NCBI GenBank assembly: GCA_003022745.1
Contig: PXSU01000174.1
Coordinates: 1,973 to 15,887, forward strand
Direction of reading: 5' to 3'
DNA length: 13,915 nt
Origin: Halobacteriales archaeon SW_9_67_25
GTDB taxonomy: Archaea > Halobacteriota > Halobacteria > Halobacteriales > Haloarculaceae
Position numbers and translations under genes: made by a program. The notes under the pieces are model-generated. The model ran no database searches. It worked only from the letters and a program-made list of their open reading frames with translations, and was not told the DNA's origin. Shown here piece after piece: positions 13,893 through 13,915 of this stretch (position 1 is the stretch's first letter; each line of letters starts with the position of its first letter).

Positions 13893-13915
13893 ATGGACCT
13901 GCAGGAGACCGACGC
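13893..13915 (+). CDS. Start of a gene that leaves the window (partial)
   Basis: ATG 13893 opens M-D-L-Q-E-T-D-A and is cut by the window end. A weak TATA-like CTCAAAC at about 13864-13870 is spaced for a leaderless start. Seven complete codons are too few to name a product, and this could be chance. Confidence 0.35.

Noticed and set aside
1..13915. CRISPR array, tRNA, rRNA, transposase or integrase
   Set aside because: No regularly spaced repeats, no tRNA-like cloverleaf or conserved T-loop sequence noticed, and no transposase or recombinase motifs in any frame.

Overview
The window is haloarchaeal chromosomal DNA, most likely from the Haloarculaceae or a close relative. The GC content is very high, the proteins are rich in Asp and Glu, and most genes have a TATA-like element about 26 bases before the start codon with little or no leader. 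The gene families (tandem GH15 glucoamylase, short GT4/GT5 glycogen-synthase-like enzyme, Orc1/Cdc6-like ATPase) fit that group. The genus assignment is inference.

Positions 105-11306 are an alpha-glucan (glycogen/starch-like) metabolism island. It holds a cytosolic GH13 amylase-family hydrolase (105-2027), a truncated membrane-protein gene (2131 to about 2451), a tandem double GH15 glucoamylase that is broken (2587-6795), a sugar-1-phosphate nucleotidyltransferase (6971-7930), and a small haloarchaeal protein (7988-8359). On the minus strand a glycogen-synthase-like glycosyltransferase (8664-9716) is followed by a small helical protein (8371-8661). A GH77 4-alpha-glucanotransferase, MalQ (9819-11306), diverges from the glycosyltransferase. 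Together they can make an NDP-glucose, polymerise it, remodel the chains and hydrolyse them to glucose. No branching enzyme or phosphorylase is recognisable here.

Positions 11307-13915 are a different neighbourhood: an eIF-2B-alpha-like (ISOCOT fold) gene on the minus strand, a divergent Orc1/Cdc6-like AAA+ protein with a winged-helix end, a 19-codon mini-ORF with a good promoter, a GNAT acetyltransferase pseudogene, and the first codons of a gene leaving the window.

The main surprise is the number of damaged genes. The second half of the glucoamylase lacks about 110-130 family-typical residues. A piece resembling the missing part sits about 400 bp upstream, and single-base frame changes lie at both junctions. 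The membrane protein has lost its end and runs in frame into the glucoamylase. The eIF-2B-like protein appears to have a clean in-frame deletion of about 40 residues, and the GNAT gene has lost its middle. This suggests either a region prone to short-homology deletion or template switching, or assembly errors. Several perfect palindromes at predicted transcription starts, notably at malQ and the Cdc6-like gene, are good operator candidates.
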